64,000 nt of DNA from NCBI GenBank assembly GCA_012845835.1, contig JABAKD010000003.1:186501-250500 (forward strand). The letters run 5' to 3'. Below, piece by piece: positions 54,280 to 63,978 of this stretch. How positions within the stretch are numbered: position 1 is the stretch's first letter; every line of letters begins with the position of its first letter. Both the position numbers and the translations under genes were made by a program. The notes below the pieces were generated by a model that saw only the letters and a list, made by a program, of their open reading frames with translations, ran no database searches and had not been told where the DNA came from. Source of the stretch: Undaria pinnatifida (taxonomy: Eukaryota; Sar; Phaeophyceae; Laminariales; Alariaceae).

Positions 54280-54927
54280 GGGCCGTTCTTAACGATACGT
54301 ACAACATTTCAGTTTTTGGTGAAAATTCGGTATTTTACCGAAATCAGCGAAGGTTGAATGTTAACGCGTATAAGCCTCAGTTAGCTCGCAAAGCAATTGT
54401 CTGCCCACCACAGAACGGTCACTACAGCAGCAACGCCGGCGCAAGTCACCCGCGTGGTTGTCCCACGGGAGTCGGCCTTACTCGTAGGCAGGGGTCGGTG
54501 CCTTGGGGAGTGAAATCCATCACCAACTCGTCGCGCTGCATTGCCCAACGTGACAAAAGTCTCAGCTACTGCCCTCAGCGAGCTCGTTTGGTCGGTGGCC
54601 TTGGTGCGGTCACTTTGTCAACTCGACGAAGCGAGCTCAGACACTCACTGCGCCTTCTGCGATCAATCATGACCTGCCAATGACGTTGGGAACGACACTG
54701 CTCAGTCTCGTGCGCTCGCGAGTGGTGGCACAGCTCGAGCGGTGCAGCTGCCCGATTCTCCACGCCGTTGTACCTAAATTTCGTTTTTTTGCCCTAAAAA
54801 AACTGAAAAAAAACTTAGGGAGCATTTTTTTCGGGATCGAAGTTTTTAGGTTTCTCCCAAAATTGTTTCGGGAAAAACCGTATCTTTCGGTAAAAAACCT
54901 GAATAATCTCTTCGTTAAGAATGACCC
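54280..54927. mobile_element. PIF/Harbinger-type non-autonomous element
   Basis: 648 bp. Left end GGGCCGTTCTTAACGA, right end TCGTTAAGAATGACCC (two mismatches), flanked on both sides by TTA (54277-54279 and 54928-54930), the target duplication typical of PIF/Harbinger. No transposase motif. Short frames inside (for example 54575-54763 reverse) are unremarkable. Confidence 0.8.
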
Positions 54928-55039
54928 TTAGTCGTTTGATGGGGGGGGGAGGGGGAAGAGAAGAAAGCCACGTTCAGGTGAATGTTGCGGTGGCGGTCGA
55001 ACGGGGGGCGGGGCGGGGGCGGATGAGAGAAGGGGGAAG

Positions 55040-55195
55040 AACCATCCCACGGTAGAGGTAAGCCATATTCCAAGATTTTTGTGAGCTCCCAACACGAGGA
55101 GGAGCTCAATGTCTCACCCGATACTACATGACTTCGAAGGCATTCGTTCGCGCAACCAGCCTAAGCTTCTATGCCCTTGCCCTTAGTCCTAACCA
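55040..55195. repeat. dispersed repeat E, copy 4
   Basis: CCATCCCACGG, GAGCTCCCAACACGAGGAGG, ACTTCGAAGGCATTCGTTCG, CGCAACC and CCTTAGTCCTAACC match the family. Confidence 0.7.
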
Positions 55196-55316
55196 ATTGT
55201 ACTCGTAAAATTGCTTGAATAATGACTGACCGGTCGTTCCTAACTTGAGGATTTCAGCCGGACAGAGATATACATTTTTTGGCCCAATAAGTGCATTTTC
55301 TATCGTGGGATGACTC

Positions 55317-55625
55317 GGAAAGAGAGATAGACAGACAAAAAGGCGCGCGCGCGGGGGTGGTGGGGAGAGGGAACTGGGGAAGAGACAAACAGACAGAAAG
55401 GAGCGCGTGCACGGGGGGAGGGGGGCGATAGGGGGAGAAAGAGAGGGAGAGGGAGAAGAACAGACAGGGGACAAGGGGGGGGGTAGATGGAAAGGCAGGG
55501 AGAAACAGAGAGAGTGAGTGTGTGAGAGCGAGAGGGGGGGGGGGGAGGAAGAAACAGAGGACGGGTAAAGAGAGGGACAGAGACACGGAGAGAATGAGCG
55601 TGTGAGAGCGAGAGAGAGGAAGAAA
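55317..55625. repeat. purine-rich GAGA/GGGA tract
   Basis: Mostly AGAGAGA, GACAGACA and G-run words on the plus strand for about 310 bp. Leu/Pro/Ser-rich frames on the other strand are its translation. Intronic. Confidence 0.7.
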
Positions 55626-56095
55626 TTATCAATATGTCCAGCGAGAGGAGGGTGGGGTTTCGCACGCGAAAATATGCGTGTTTCTGTGTTCAGATACACA
55701 AACAGCGCTACGTAGCTGCTAGCCTGACAACCATGGTAGCGTCTTAGCTCGTGCAGTCTGCTCTCTGTTTTGAGTGTGCTCACTAGAGCTATGAGTTTAT
55801 TGACTATAGGCCCCATGAATGGTTATTGGTTGGCTAGGTGCTGGTGTTGGCTGTCTACGCTTCTGCGTTTTGGCACCTGACACGGTGTGTTTATGGCTTA
55901 CAATGTGTGTTTATATCGAAGAATACCCCAGTCATGTGGTTATCTTACCTCACCACCTATCCGTCAAGTTCAGCTAACGAATAGCCCTAGCGCTCACACT
56001 TCTACACACGATGATTATTATGCCGAGCACTGCGTCTAGCGGATGCTGTGAACAAGTTTATGATTATTTGTGTCGTGCTAATGCGTTTTTTTCAG

Positions 56096-56170
56096 GAATG
56101 CCAGGAAGGGTATATCCGAGGCATCGTCCGGCAGCTGGAAGCCGCCAACAAGAACAATCGACGACTTCAG
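56096..56170 (+). CDS. DZIP1: DZIP1-like protein, exon 3
   Basis: Acceptor GTTTTTTTCAG/GAA and donor CTTCAG/GTAGGC, phase 0 at both ends. The 25 residues ECQEGYIRGIVRQLEAANKN, NRRLQ continue straight on from YLLHVQ as the start of the coiled coil that follows the Dzip N-domain in the family. Confidence 0.8.
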
Positions 56171-56518
56171 GTAGGCTCTCCGGACGTTTGCGGGAAGCGG
56201 GCGACGAGCGACCGAAATGTGGTCCACATGCACGAACGGACGGGGGCGGGTGACGGTGGGCATCGAGTCTATTGATCGTGTAAATATTGTCACTGTAGTG
56301 CTAATCTAGTACGTGTACCGTAGTAGAAGTAGTAGCAGTATTAGCAGTAGTAGCCGTAGTAGTGGTATCAAAATATCAAATAAATGAGCGTCCTTTCATT
56401 GGTTGCCCGGCATATGGCTCCTGCCACCGTCGCCGCCGTAATATTATCCCGCATGGCTTATTTGTGTTTTTTGGCTGTCGGTGTCTGCTGCAACCGTTTT
56501 TGAAAGGCTGACGCACAG

Positions 56519-56590
56519 CTAGCGGAGAGAGACGGGAGGAGAATGAAGAGAGATTCCGCCCAGCACCAGTCTGTGCTTGACACATGCCAG
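56519..56590 (+). CDS. DZIP1: DZIP1-like protein, exon 4
   Basis: Acceptor GACGCACAG/CTA and donor TGCCAG/GTAAGT (consensus), phase 0. The 24 residues LAERDGRRMKRDSAQHQSVL, DTCQ correspond to the charged coiled-coil linker (ESRRRRKM-like in animal DZIP1L) just before the zinc finger region. Confidence 0.75.
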
Positions 56591-57010
56591 GTAAGTTGGT
56601 GGGTTGATTGGCTGATTGGATGGTTAGTTAGTTTGTTGGTTTATTGGTTTGTTGGCTGTTTCGTTGACGAACGGCTTTGCTCGAGTAGCAGGATTTGGGT
56701 GAGTTGATGGGACCCTGATCGTGTTTTTGGTGGGTTGGTTACTTAGGTGGTTAGTCAGTTGGTTGTTTGATTGGTTGGTTGGTTGGGCGCTGTTGGCTGG
56801 TTGGTTTGGTTGCTGTTTGTTTGTTTGTTGGTTTGTTTGTTTGTTGGTTAGTTAGTTGGTTGGTTGGTTGGTTGGTTGGTTGGTTGGTTGGGGATTGAGT
56901 TGCCTGTTTGGTTGTTTGGTTGGTTTGTTGGCTTGTTTATTTGTGAATTTATTGAAAATTGCTTAGCTGGTTAATTGGTTCTTGGGTTGGTTGGGTGATG
57001 GGTTGCTTGT
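56591..57010. repeat. (TTGG)n-type simple repeat
   Basis: TTGGTTGG, TTTGTTTGTTGG and related words. The purest stretch is at 56848-56892. Intronic. A C-rich run 57045-57255 then provides a very long pyrimidine tract before the next exon. Confidence 0.8.
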
Positions 57011-57260
57011 ATATTGTTTAGTTGGTGCGGTGGTGAATTGAGTATCTCTCCCTCCTCCTCCCTTTGTTCTCCATCGCTGATCCCTCTTTTCCCCCACCGT
57101 CCTCCACCGTACCGTATCTCCTACCTACCCCCTACCCCCCCGCGCGCCTCCATCTCCTCTCCACCGCCCCCTCCCTTCCTTGTCCACCCTCCCCTTTTCC
57201 CCAACACCCCATATCCCTCCCCCTTCCCCCTCCTTCCCTCCTCCTCCTCAACGCCCCCAG

Positions 57261-57896
57261 AATCTCCTTCGTCAGTACGGTATTGACCCGGGGGTGCTGT
57301 GGGCATCCGTAGCACCCTCTCTCAATGGAGGATCGGGAGCGCAACCAAAACACCATGGGTTTCCAGCACCGGGCGAAGCACCACCATCATCGTTGTGGGG
57401 GCGTGGCGGGGAAGATAAACCTTCTCCCCCCTCCCTCTCCACCTGCAAGCTCGGTCGAGAAGCGGCGGCGGCGGTGGGGGCGGGGGGAGCGGATGGAGCG
57501 GGGGGAGGGGGGAAGATCTCAGCGAGGGTTTGCGAGGCATGTGGGAAAGCGTTTTGTTCGGAGGCGTTTTTGAACAAGCATATCGGACGCCGACACCCTG
57601 AACTTGCACGCCAACAACAACAGCCATTACAGAAGGAAGAGAGAGGGGAAAACGTTAAAGAATCCCCGGATGCGAAGGAGGCGTCGATATCCCCGGGAGA
57701 GGGAGCCGGCGGCGATGAAAAGGAGAAGGAAGAGGAGAAAGTGAAAGAGGGGGATGAGCAAGGGGGAGACAAAGGGAGGGAGGAAGTGGTGGAGGGCGCA
57801 AGGAGGCTGGGCGAGCTGGTGCGCGAAAGGGAGCACGCGAGGTTTCGGTTGGAGATAGAGGCGTTGCGGAAGGAGGTCGCGGAATTGAAGGTGTGA
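57261..57896 (+). CDS. DZIP1: DZIP1-like protein, zinc finger exon
   Basis: Acceptor AACGCCCCCAG/AAT after a long pyrimidine tract, phase 0. It starts NLLRQYGIDPGVLWA, passes a Gly/Ala/Pro-rich linker, then CEACGKAFCSEAFLNKH-IGRRHPE (exon residues 91-114), a C2H2 finger of the C-x2-C-x12-H-x4-H form whose FLxxHIxRRHPE half is the DZIP1 signature. A Glu/Lys-rich segment and the coiled coil LGELVREREHARFRLEIEAL follow, to a TGA at 57894-57896. A weak donor (AAG/GTGTGA) lies at the stop, so the protein may continue on further exons. The rest of the family's C-terminus is not seen. Confidence 0.85.
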   Translation, partial: NLLRQYGIDPGVLWASVAPSLNGGSGAQPKHHGFPAPGEAPPSSLWGRGGEDKPSPPSLSTCKLGREAAAAVGAGGADGAGGGGKISARVCEACGKAFCSEAFLNKHIGRRHPELARQQQQPLQKEERGENVKESPDAKEASISPGEGAGGDEKEKEEEKVKEGDEQGGDKGREEVVEGARRLGELVREREHARFRLEIEALRKEVAELKV

Positions 57897-58059
57897 TTTT
57901 GTGTGGTGTAAAGCACATATTTGGGCAGGTTGGTACTATTGCCCCTTGACGGACAGCCGTCAACCTATCGACGGGCAGCCGTCGAGGACCTCCCTCCACT
58001 AGAGTTAAAATATTAAGGGGACGTAAAGAGGGGACATGGCGGGACATAACTGGGTCATC

Positions 58060-58205
58060 AAGCGACATATTTGTGCGTGTTGTGTGTGTGTTCTGTGTCG
58101 TGTGTCGTGTGCTATGTGTGTTGTGTTTGTTTTGTTGTGTGTGTTTTGCTGTGTTATGTCTGCGTTGCGTGTATTCTGTGTCTTGTTTGTTTGTGTTTGC
58201 TGTTG
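58060..58205. repeat. TGTGT-rich simple repeat
   Basis: TGTGTTGTGTGTG and TCGTGTGTCGTG words. No gene in 57900-58680. Confidence 0.6.
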
Positions 58206-58689
58206 ATAGGATAAACGGGGTATATCGTACCAACGGGCGTATACTACCTATGTTGCCGCCCCCCAATACCGTTCCCGTCGATATATTATAACACCTAGGT
58301 CCGAGATACCATAATCGGATAGTTCGGCAGCTTCTAGTTTTTGGCCCAATAGACTACACACGTGTAACTACCTACCGTGAATGGCGTAGATAAGTGTAGT
58401 CGTTAGTTGAGGAGCCCGTCCGTCAGAACCGTTTGGGCTGAAACACGGTACTGCACCTCTATCTCACCACGCGGCGCGGCCCAATTAGACACACCCTTTC
58501 AAGCACTCGTTTCGGTCAAAAAGAGGTATCTTCGCCCGCGGGCCTATCAAACAAGCTCTTCCAATCACGCGTTTCGGCCAAAGCAAGGTATTGCACCGCT
58601 ATCTTTGCCCGCGACCCTACGAAACACACTCTTTCTAATACCGCCCCCCCCCTTGAAGTATATATATATATGTAATATTAATAGTTGGC

Positions 58690-59272
58690 CTCGGTTGGCG
58701 CCGACGCTGTAAAACATTGCATGTGTATTGGGGTTGGCGTTGGCTGGCAACGACGCTGTAAAACATGCCAGTCACTGGGTGAGCTAGACAACCAGGGTAC
58801 CGTTTTCTTTTTTCTTTTATTTTTTGGCTGTCACCATATGATGGTTATTGAGTTACCTTGTAGATCATATTGTGCGGGGTGGAGAACCCAAACTCAGCAC
58901 AAGGGGAATGATCGCATCACGAAGTGTGAATATGGTAATGCACCCACGAGGCAGTTACATAGTAGTACCCATTGCTGTCTCTGGAGTGGCCACACCAGAA
59001 AACAAAGTGTTCATTGACGCTGTCATCTATAAGCAAGAACGTAGGCACAAGGTGCCGAAGTCCGTCTTACGAGCGGTTCTTGGAAGGATGCAGTTCACCC
59101 TTCATGCGGCTCGCCGACCACCTCACGGCGCTTCGCGCTTGGTGCGAGCAATGTTTGCCTGGTTGGTGAAAACCCGACGCGCTCCGTCCCGGCATAGTAG
59201 GGATGCGAGGGTCGATGGTCATACGACTACGGCCATGCACAAACTGAGTACCCCCCCCCCCCCTCCCCCCCC
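58690..59272 (+). mobile_element. family C retroposon, copy 1, with C tail
   Basis: Starts with GTTGGCGTTGGCTGGCAACG and GACGCTGTAAAACATGCC. It passes GTTATTGAGTTACCTTG, GGAGAACC, CACCCACGAGGCAGTTAC, GTGGCCACACCAGA and CATGCGGCTCGCCGACCACC, and ends ACTGAGTAC plus about 14 C. The open frame 58848-59300 is shared with the other copies but shows no known motif. Confidence 0.75.
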
Positions 59273-59539
59273 GGCGGCGGCGCCCGGCACCGACCATTAA
59301 TTGGAACTGCTGACCATTAATTGGAATCGCTGATCATTAATTGTGTTGGACCCGTAACAATTACCGTAAGACTACTTACCCTACTAAGCGCAAGGTTTCA
59401 AACCTCGTTGTCACCCCCCACCCATGGCACCCGGCGCTGGCCCTTCGTTGGAACCGCTGACCGTTGATTGGAACCCGGATAGAGAGACAGCGAGGTTAAG
59501 AAAGAGCCACTGCCACCGCAAACGGCACCGACGGCTTCG

Positions 59540-59740
59540 CTACCGCCGAGGAGGGATGGCGGGGATCGTCGGCGTCGCTGGGTCCGAGGTGTAATTGCCA
59601 TCCGGTGAGGACGTGGGGAGGGGAGGCGGGCGAGGAGGCGGGAAAGGGGCGGGAGGGGGGGGGGGGGGAGGGGATGGGCGCGAGCACATAACGACCACGA
59701 CGACAACGGCGATCACTCGAAACATTTGCCATAGCCGCAT
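59540..59740 (-). other. signal-peptide-like open frame
   Basis: MRLWQMFRVIAVVVVVVMCS followed by a Pro-rich run over a poly-G/C stretch. It looks like a signal peptide, but the frame depends on low-complexity DNA. Not proposed as a gene. Confidence 0.15.
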
Positions 59741-59882
59741 AATACGGTAAGCGAGGGTCTATAAACGTAGTGGCATCAAGACCTCACCCCCCCTCCCGCC
59801 TTCCCCGTCCCATGTCACCTGGGCCTCCATAACGCTACGATTATTGGGGACAACCGTACGGAAAAACGAAACAGGCGAATCA

Positions 59883-60133
59883 TGCGGGACAGAAAATCTC
59901 GAAGAAAAATGGAGGCGTTTCTTAGATGGCGGCGCGCTGCCGCCGGCGCCGCCCCCTCCCCCGCTTCCCCGGATACGCCGCCTCTCGCCGACGCTGCCGA
60001 GGCCGCTGCTGCTACTGCTACTGCTGCTGCTGCCGCCGCTGCTGCTGCCGTTAATGTTGGTGCTGCTACTGCTGCGTCTTCCCGAGTGGCGGCGGGATGG
60101 AAGCTGGAGGATTTGTTGTCGGCTGCTCACAGG
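59883..60133 (+). other. possible exon with Ala run
   Basis: ATG 59882-59884, RDRKSRRKMEAFLRWRRAAA, then an alanine-rich GCT repeat, then SRVAAGWKLEDLLSAAHR, ending at CACAG/GTGAGC. The donor and the non-repetitive ends look exon-like. The rest is a triplet repeat. No family recognised. The opposite strand also has a Ser-rich open frame. Confidence 0.25.
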
Positions 60134-60562
60134 TGAGCCGGGGGTGGGGGGTGTGGGTGGTGTGGGTGGGGGAGGGCGGGGGGGGCGGGGCTGTTGCAGC
60201 TGTGTGTTCAGGAGTGGCAGGGGGCTGGAGGCTGGAGGATTAGTTGTCGACTGCCCACGGTGAATCGGGGGAGGGCTTGTCAAGGGATGCCTGGGACACA
60301 CATATGTCTCCTTACAGGTCTGACTATTAAGCAGGTCTCACATTGTCACCCACTTGTGCTCCATTGAAAGATTTTTGTGAGTGTAGCTTTCCTATTCAGG
60401 CGGAGCGGTCTAACTGACCGAAGGGGGTCGTGTCTCTTTGGCTAGTCCCGTATTTTTGTGCACGTTGCCGTCCAATTAATACGCCATCCCGTTTCACGTA
60501 TTCCTAGATCCTAAATCCTTGATCCTGGGCATTTACAGGCTTCCCAGGACAACGCCATAACA

Positions 60563-61145
60563 TGGGGGTGGGGTGGTGTGCCCAGTTTGTGCATGGCCGT
60601 AGTCGTATGACCATAAACCCTCGCATCCCTACTATGCCAGGACGGAGCACGTCGGATTTTCACCAACCAGGCAGACATTGCTCGCACCAAGCGCGAAGCG
60701 CCGTGAGGTGGTCGGCGAGCCGCATGAAGGGTGAAATGCATCCTTCCGAGAACCACCCGTAAGACGGGCTTCGGCACCTTGTGCCTACGTTCTTGCTTAT
60801 GGATGACAGCGCCAATGGGCTACTTTGTTTTCTGGTGTGGCCACTCCAGAGACACCAATGGGTACTACTGTGTAGCTGCCTCGTGGGTGCATTACCATAT
60901 TCACACTGCGTGATGCGATCATTTCCCTTGTGCGGAGTTAGGGTTCTCCACCCCGCACAATATGGCCTGACTCGATAACCATCAAGGTGACCGCCAAAAA
61001 GAATAGAATAAAAAAAACGGTACCCTAGTTGTCTACCTCACGCAGCAATTGTGATGTTTTACGGCGTCGTTGCCAGCCAACGCCAACCCAAATATCGTAT
61101 ACACATAACGTTTTACAGCTTCGGTGCCAACCGAGGCCAACTATG
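60563..61145 (-). mobile_element. family C retroposon, copy 2, with degenerate C tail
   Basis: Inverse of 58690-59272. The plus strand reads GGGGTGGGGTGGTGTGCCCA (degenerate tail), CCTCGCATCCCTACTATGCC, GGACGGAGCACGTCGG, CACCAAGCGCGAAGCGCCGT, GGTGTGGCCACTCCAGA, and at the far end GTTTTACGGCGTCGTTGCCA. It forms an inverted pair with copy 1, about 1.3 kb apart. Confidence 0.75.
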
Positions 61146-61374
61146 ATATATATATATAATCTATATACTCTATATTTTAAGGGTTCGCCTTGGGGGGGGG
61201 GGGTCAGTGTTAACCGTAGTTGTTTTCGACCCCAAATTTGTTCGCATTTTTATGCACTTACGTCGGAAGAAAAAATACTGCCTCATGTTACATGCAATAT
61301 ACCAGGTATGTATTAGAGCATCCATACCCCCGAGGTACGGGACGGGGGCAAATATACTATCACGGTAGTGGACC

Positions 61375-61545
61375 CTCCATAGTGCCGGCTGAGTAGTGCC
61401 GGTTGTCCGCTATAGGGCGTGTGGTCTCGCTTGGCATAGATAGGAACAGCCGGTAGTGTATGCGGGGTGGTGCCGGTTGTCGCTTTACACGGTGCTGGTG
61501 TTTCCGGCTGGCACATGCCGGTGATATAGAGAAACCACTAGTGTA
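61375..61545. repeat. GTGCCGG dispersed repeat, copy 1
   Basis: CCCTCCATAGTGCCGGCTGA, GTAGTGCCGGTTGTC, TATAGGG and GGAACAGCCGGTAGTGTATG match 61832-61995. Confidence 0.65.
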
Positions 61546-61831
61546 CTAGCACATGGATACGCCGGTTTTAGGACGCCACGGTTTTGGCAGGCGGTACGGA
61601 CGCCGGAAATAGGGGATGCTTAAGTATGTTCAAGCTCTCCATCTGCCCACTGCTGCCCTGCCTCCCGCTATGTTTTCCGCCATGGACCTTGAGAAATGAA
61701 CAACCCGACGAAGAAGTACCCCATTGAAATTGAAAAACTTAGGAAGGCTTAATTCGAGACTAAACGTTCGCTGCTTGAAGCGTGTGACATGTGACATGAT
61801 AGAAGCGTATGACGGTATACGGTGGAGGTCC

Positions 61832-61995
61832 CTCCATAGTGCCGATTGAGGAGTGCCGGTGGCCCCCTATAGTACCTGTGAAATTGCATGGCACATATGG
61901 GAACAACCAGTAGTGTCAGTATGCGGAGTAGTGCCTGTTGCCGTTATAGTGCCATTATTCCGGCACTATAGCGGCAACAGGCACTATAGAGGGAG
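61832..61995. repeat. GTGCCGG dispersed repeat, copy 2, with 23-bp hairpin
   Basis: Begins TCCCTCCATAGTGCCGATTG like copy 1. It ends in a hairpin at 61931-61984: arms GTGCCTGTTGCCGTTATAGT-GCC and the complement with one mismatch, loop of 8. Confidence 0.7.
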
Positions 61996-63945
61996 TGCTG
62001 CTGCTGTACGCGGAAGTGTGCTGTTATCCCTTTCAGGGCTTCATAGGGAACAAGTGACGAATGGAACTGACGATTGCAGCATCCTTCACACGAGCCAACC
62101 CGGGCTGCTAGAGTAGACTAGATGGCGACGACTTTGCGGTCGAACTTCAACGCAAGTACTTGTAAGTCACGCGTATTGCTTGCCCTGCCGTGTGCTGCAT
62201 GCTCACACTATGATAAGAACGCGCTTCATGCGTTGTTTTGCCGCTGTACTGTAGTGAATCCACAAAAGGGTTAGCTCTTTTACAACTGCGAAGATCATCC
62301 CAAACTAACTCCAAGTAGTTAGTCTGCCCCCTTCACCGAGCGTGCAGCGCTAAAGGCCTTACGCCTACCCCTTTTGGGCTTATTGTACAGTCGTCGTGCT
62401 GCGGAAGGCATACTGAAAAGCGTACTGCTACGGGGTTTTGTAAACAAATTGGTAGGTACTCGAAACCACAGCGCGACGTACAATCGACCCATTCGTCCCC
62501 ACACCCGTCCGCGAAACGCTTTTGAGGGGTATTTATTAAGAGGCTGTCGTCGTTCTCGCACGAAATTTATTATCAATTTTCAAGAAAGCAATACTTTCGA
62601 ACTTTCCATACTCTCATTGTAGTTACTACCCTGGTACACTTGTTACGGTTCAGAGAGTTATTTCCTAGTTTCCATCTATGTGTTTCACAGAAGAATCCGG
62701 GGTCGATTTGATATCCGGGGGGCGTCGCAAGTCGAAGAGGAAAGAACACAGGCGTTTTTTTTTTGCTGCTGCTGTAGTCTATGCTTCGTGGGCCTGGTAT
62801 GAGGTCCGACGATGTGTGCTTTATCGCTGCATTGGACGTGAAAATGTTGTCGTGGTTCGATCTCCTGCTGTGCACCAACCACGCACACATACGCACGTGA
62901 CTGCTGGCAAAAAGGTGAAAGCTTGAAACACGGCTGCCATTGCGCTGCTGTTCTGTACTGCTGCTGTACAATGATTTTGAGGCTGCAAGGCTGGGCGGCT
63001 GCTTTCGAAAACCACAATCCACCGCTCTTCTTGGTCGTTTTTTGTTCCTGACAGCACACACTCCACTCATACATAGGTGGTACGTACAGAAGCATACACG
63101 TACACACACAGAGCCGCCGTCTGTGCCTGTCGCAAAGGAGAGGACTCACAGCGCGGCTGCTGTTGTACCGTGACTGCCAAAAGTACAGCGCCTGGAGCGC
63201 CATGTGTGATGCAGTAGCAAAACAGCAGAGCGAGAAAAACCGAAACATATGAGTTCTATAGGCCCTGCTCGGTTCGGCGAAACAAGGCAGGCTGCAATGT
63301 GGGCCTTGCTCCGTGGGTGTTGCACGGTGTGACTACCTCCCAGGTGCGAGGAGCGCAACAACTAAAAAAATGGCAGCTAGAGGCCAATCTCCAAGGTAGA
63401 CGTACGGAGGGAGGGTCTTTTTGTCAGGCGAGGTATGTTACGTGTTCAATGCGAGGTGTACAGCAGAAGTCACAGGGCTATGTGTAACATGTATGCTGTT
63501 CGACAGATGTACTGCTGCTGCTGTCGCTGCTGCGGTCTATATGTAGCTGCGTCGTGGCAGACAGAGAGGGCAAAAGCAATTACCTCGGGTAGACTGGTGG
63601 TGTTGTACAGCGGGCGGGAGAGCGGAGCGGGTACACAATATGAGAGCGGAGCGGGCTATTGGCAGCACGCAAAAATGTGGGGTTTCCATGGACCTGTTCA
63701 TCTCAGCGCAAGGCAGAACACAACAAAGAGCCATGTCAACGATGTTGAATACTCAGAGCACCGACATGGAACTCGGCTGAGATTTGGACGTGCGTCGTAA
63801 TGTACTGGCGCCCCCATTGCTTTGCCCTGCAGCCGAAAGTGCAAAGAAAAACCTGGGCCGCCCGAGAACATCATGCCAATGTTAAGGTATTAGTGGGGTA
63901 TTAGTCCGTTTGACCACTTGCAAAAGGTTAACCTATAGCTCACCC
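61996..63945. other. no recognisable feature
   Basis: Mixed-composition DNA with short chance frames on both strands (the longest on the reverse strand at 62573-63248). No splice-supported exon, family motif or clear repeat unit is seen. CTGCTGC words occur at 62765-62775, 62945-62970 and 63510-63535. Confidence 0.4.
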
Positions 63946-63978
63946 AAACTAAGCCTTCTAACACTCGCCCCCCCTGAA
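63946..63978 (-). repeat. probable inner edge of another LTR element
   Basis: On the minus strand, TTCAGGGGGGGCGAG (polypurine tract) is followed directly by TGTTAGAAGGCTTAG, the same arrangement as polypurine tract plus TGTTATGG at the 3' LTR of the copia element (37943-37927). The rest of the element would lie beyond the window end. The LTR's other end is not identified. Confidence 0.4.

Noticed and set aside
55169-55816. Leu/Ser/Pro-rich minus-strand frame resembling a membrane protein
   Set aside because: Complement of a purine-rich intronic tract.
59759-60301. 180-codon Ser/Pro-rich minus-strand frame
   Set aside because: Shadow of a GCT repeat. No motif, no start or splice support better than the plus-strand alternative.
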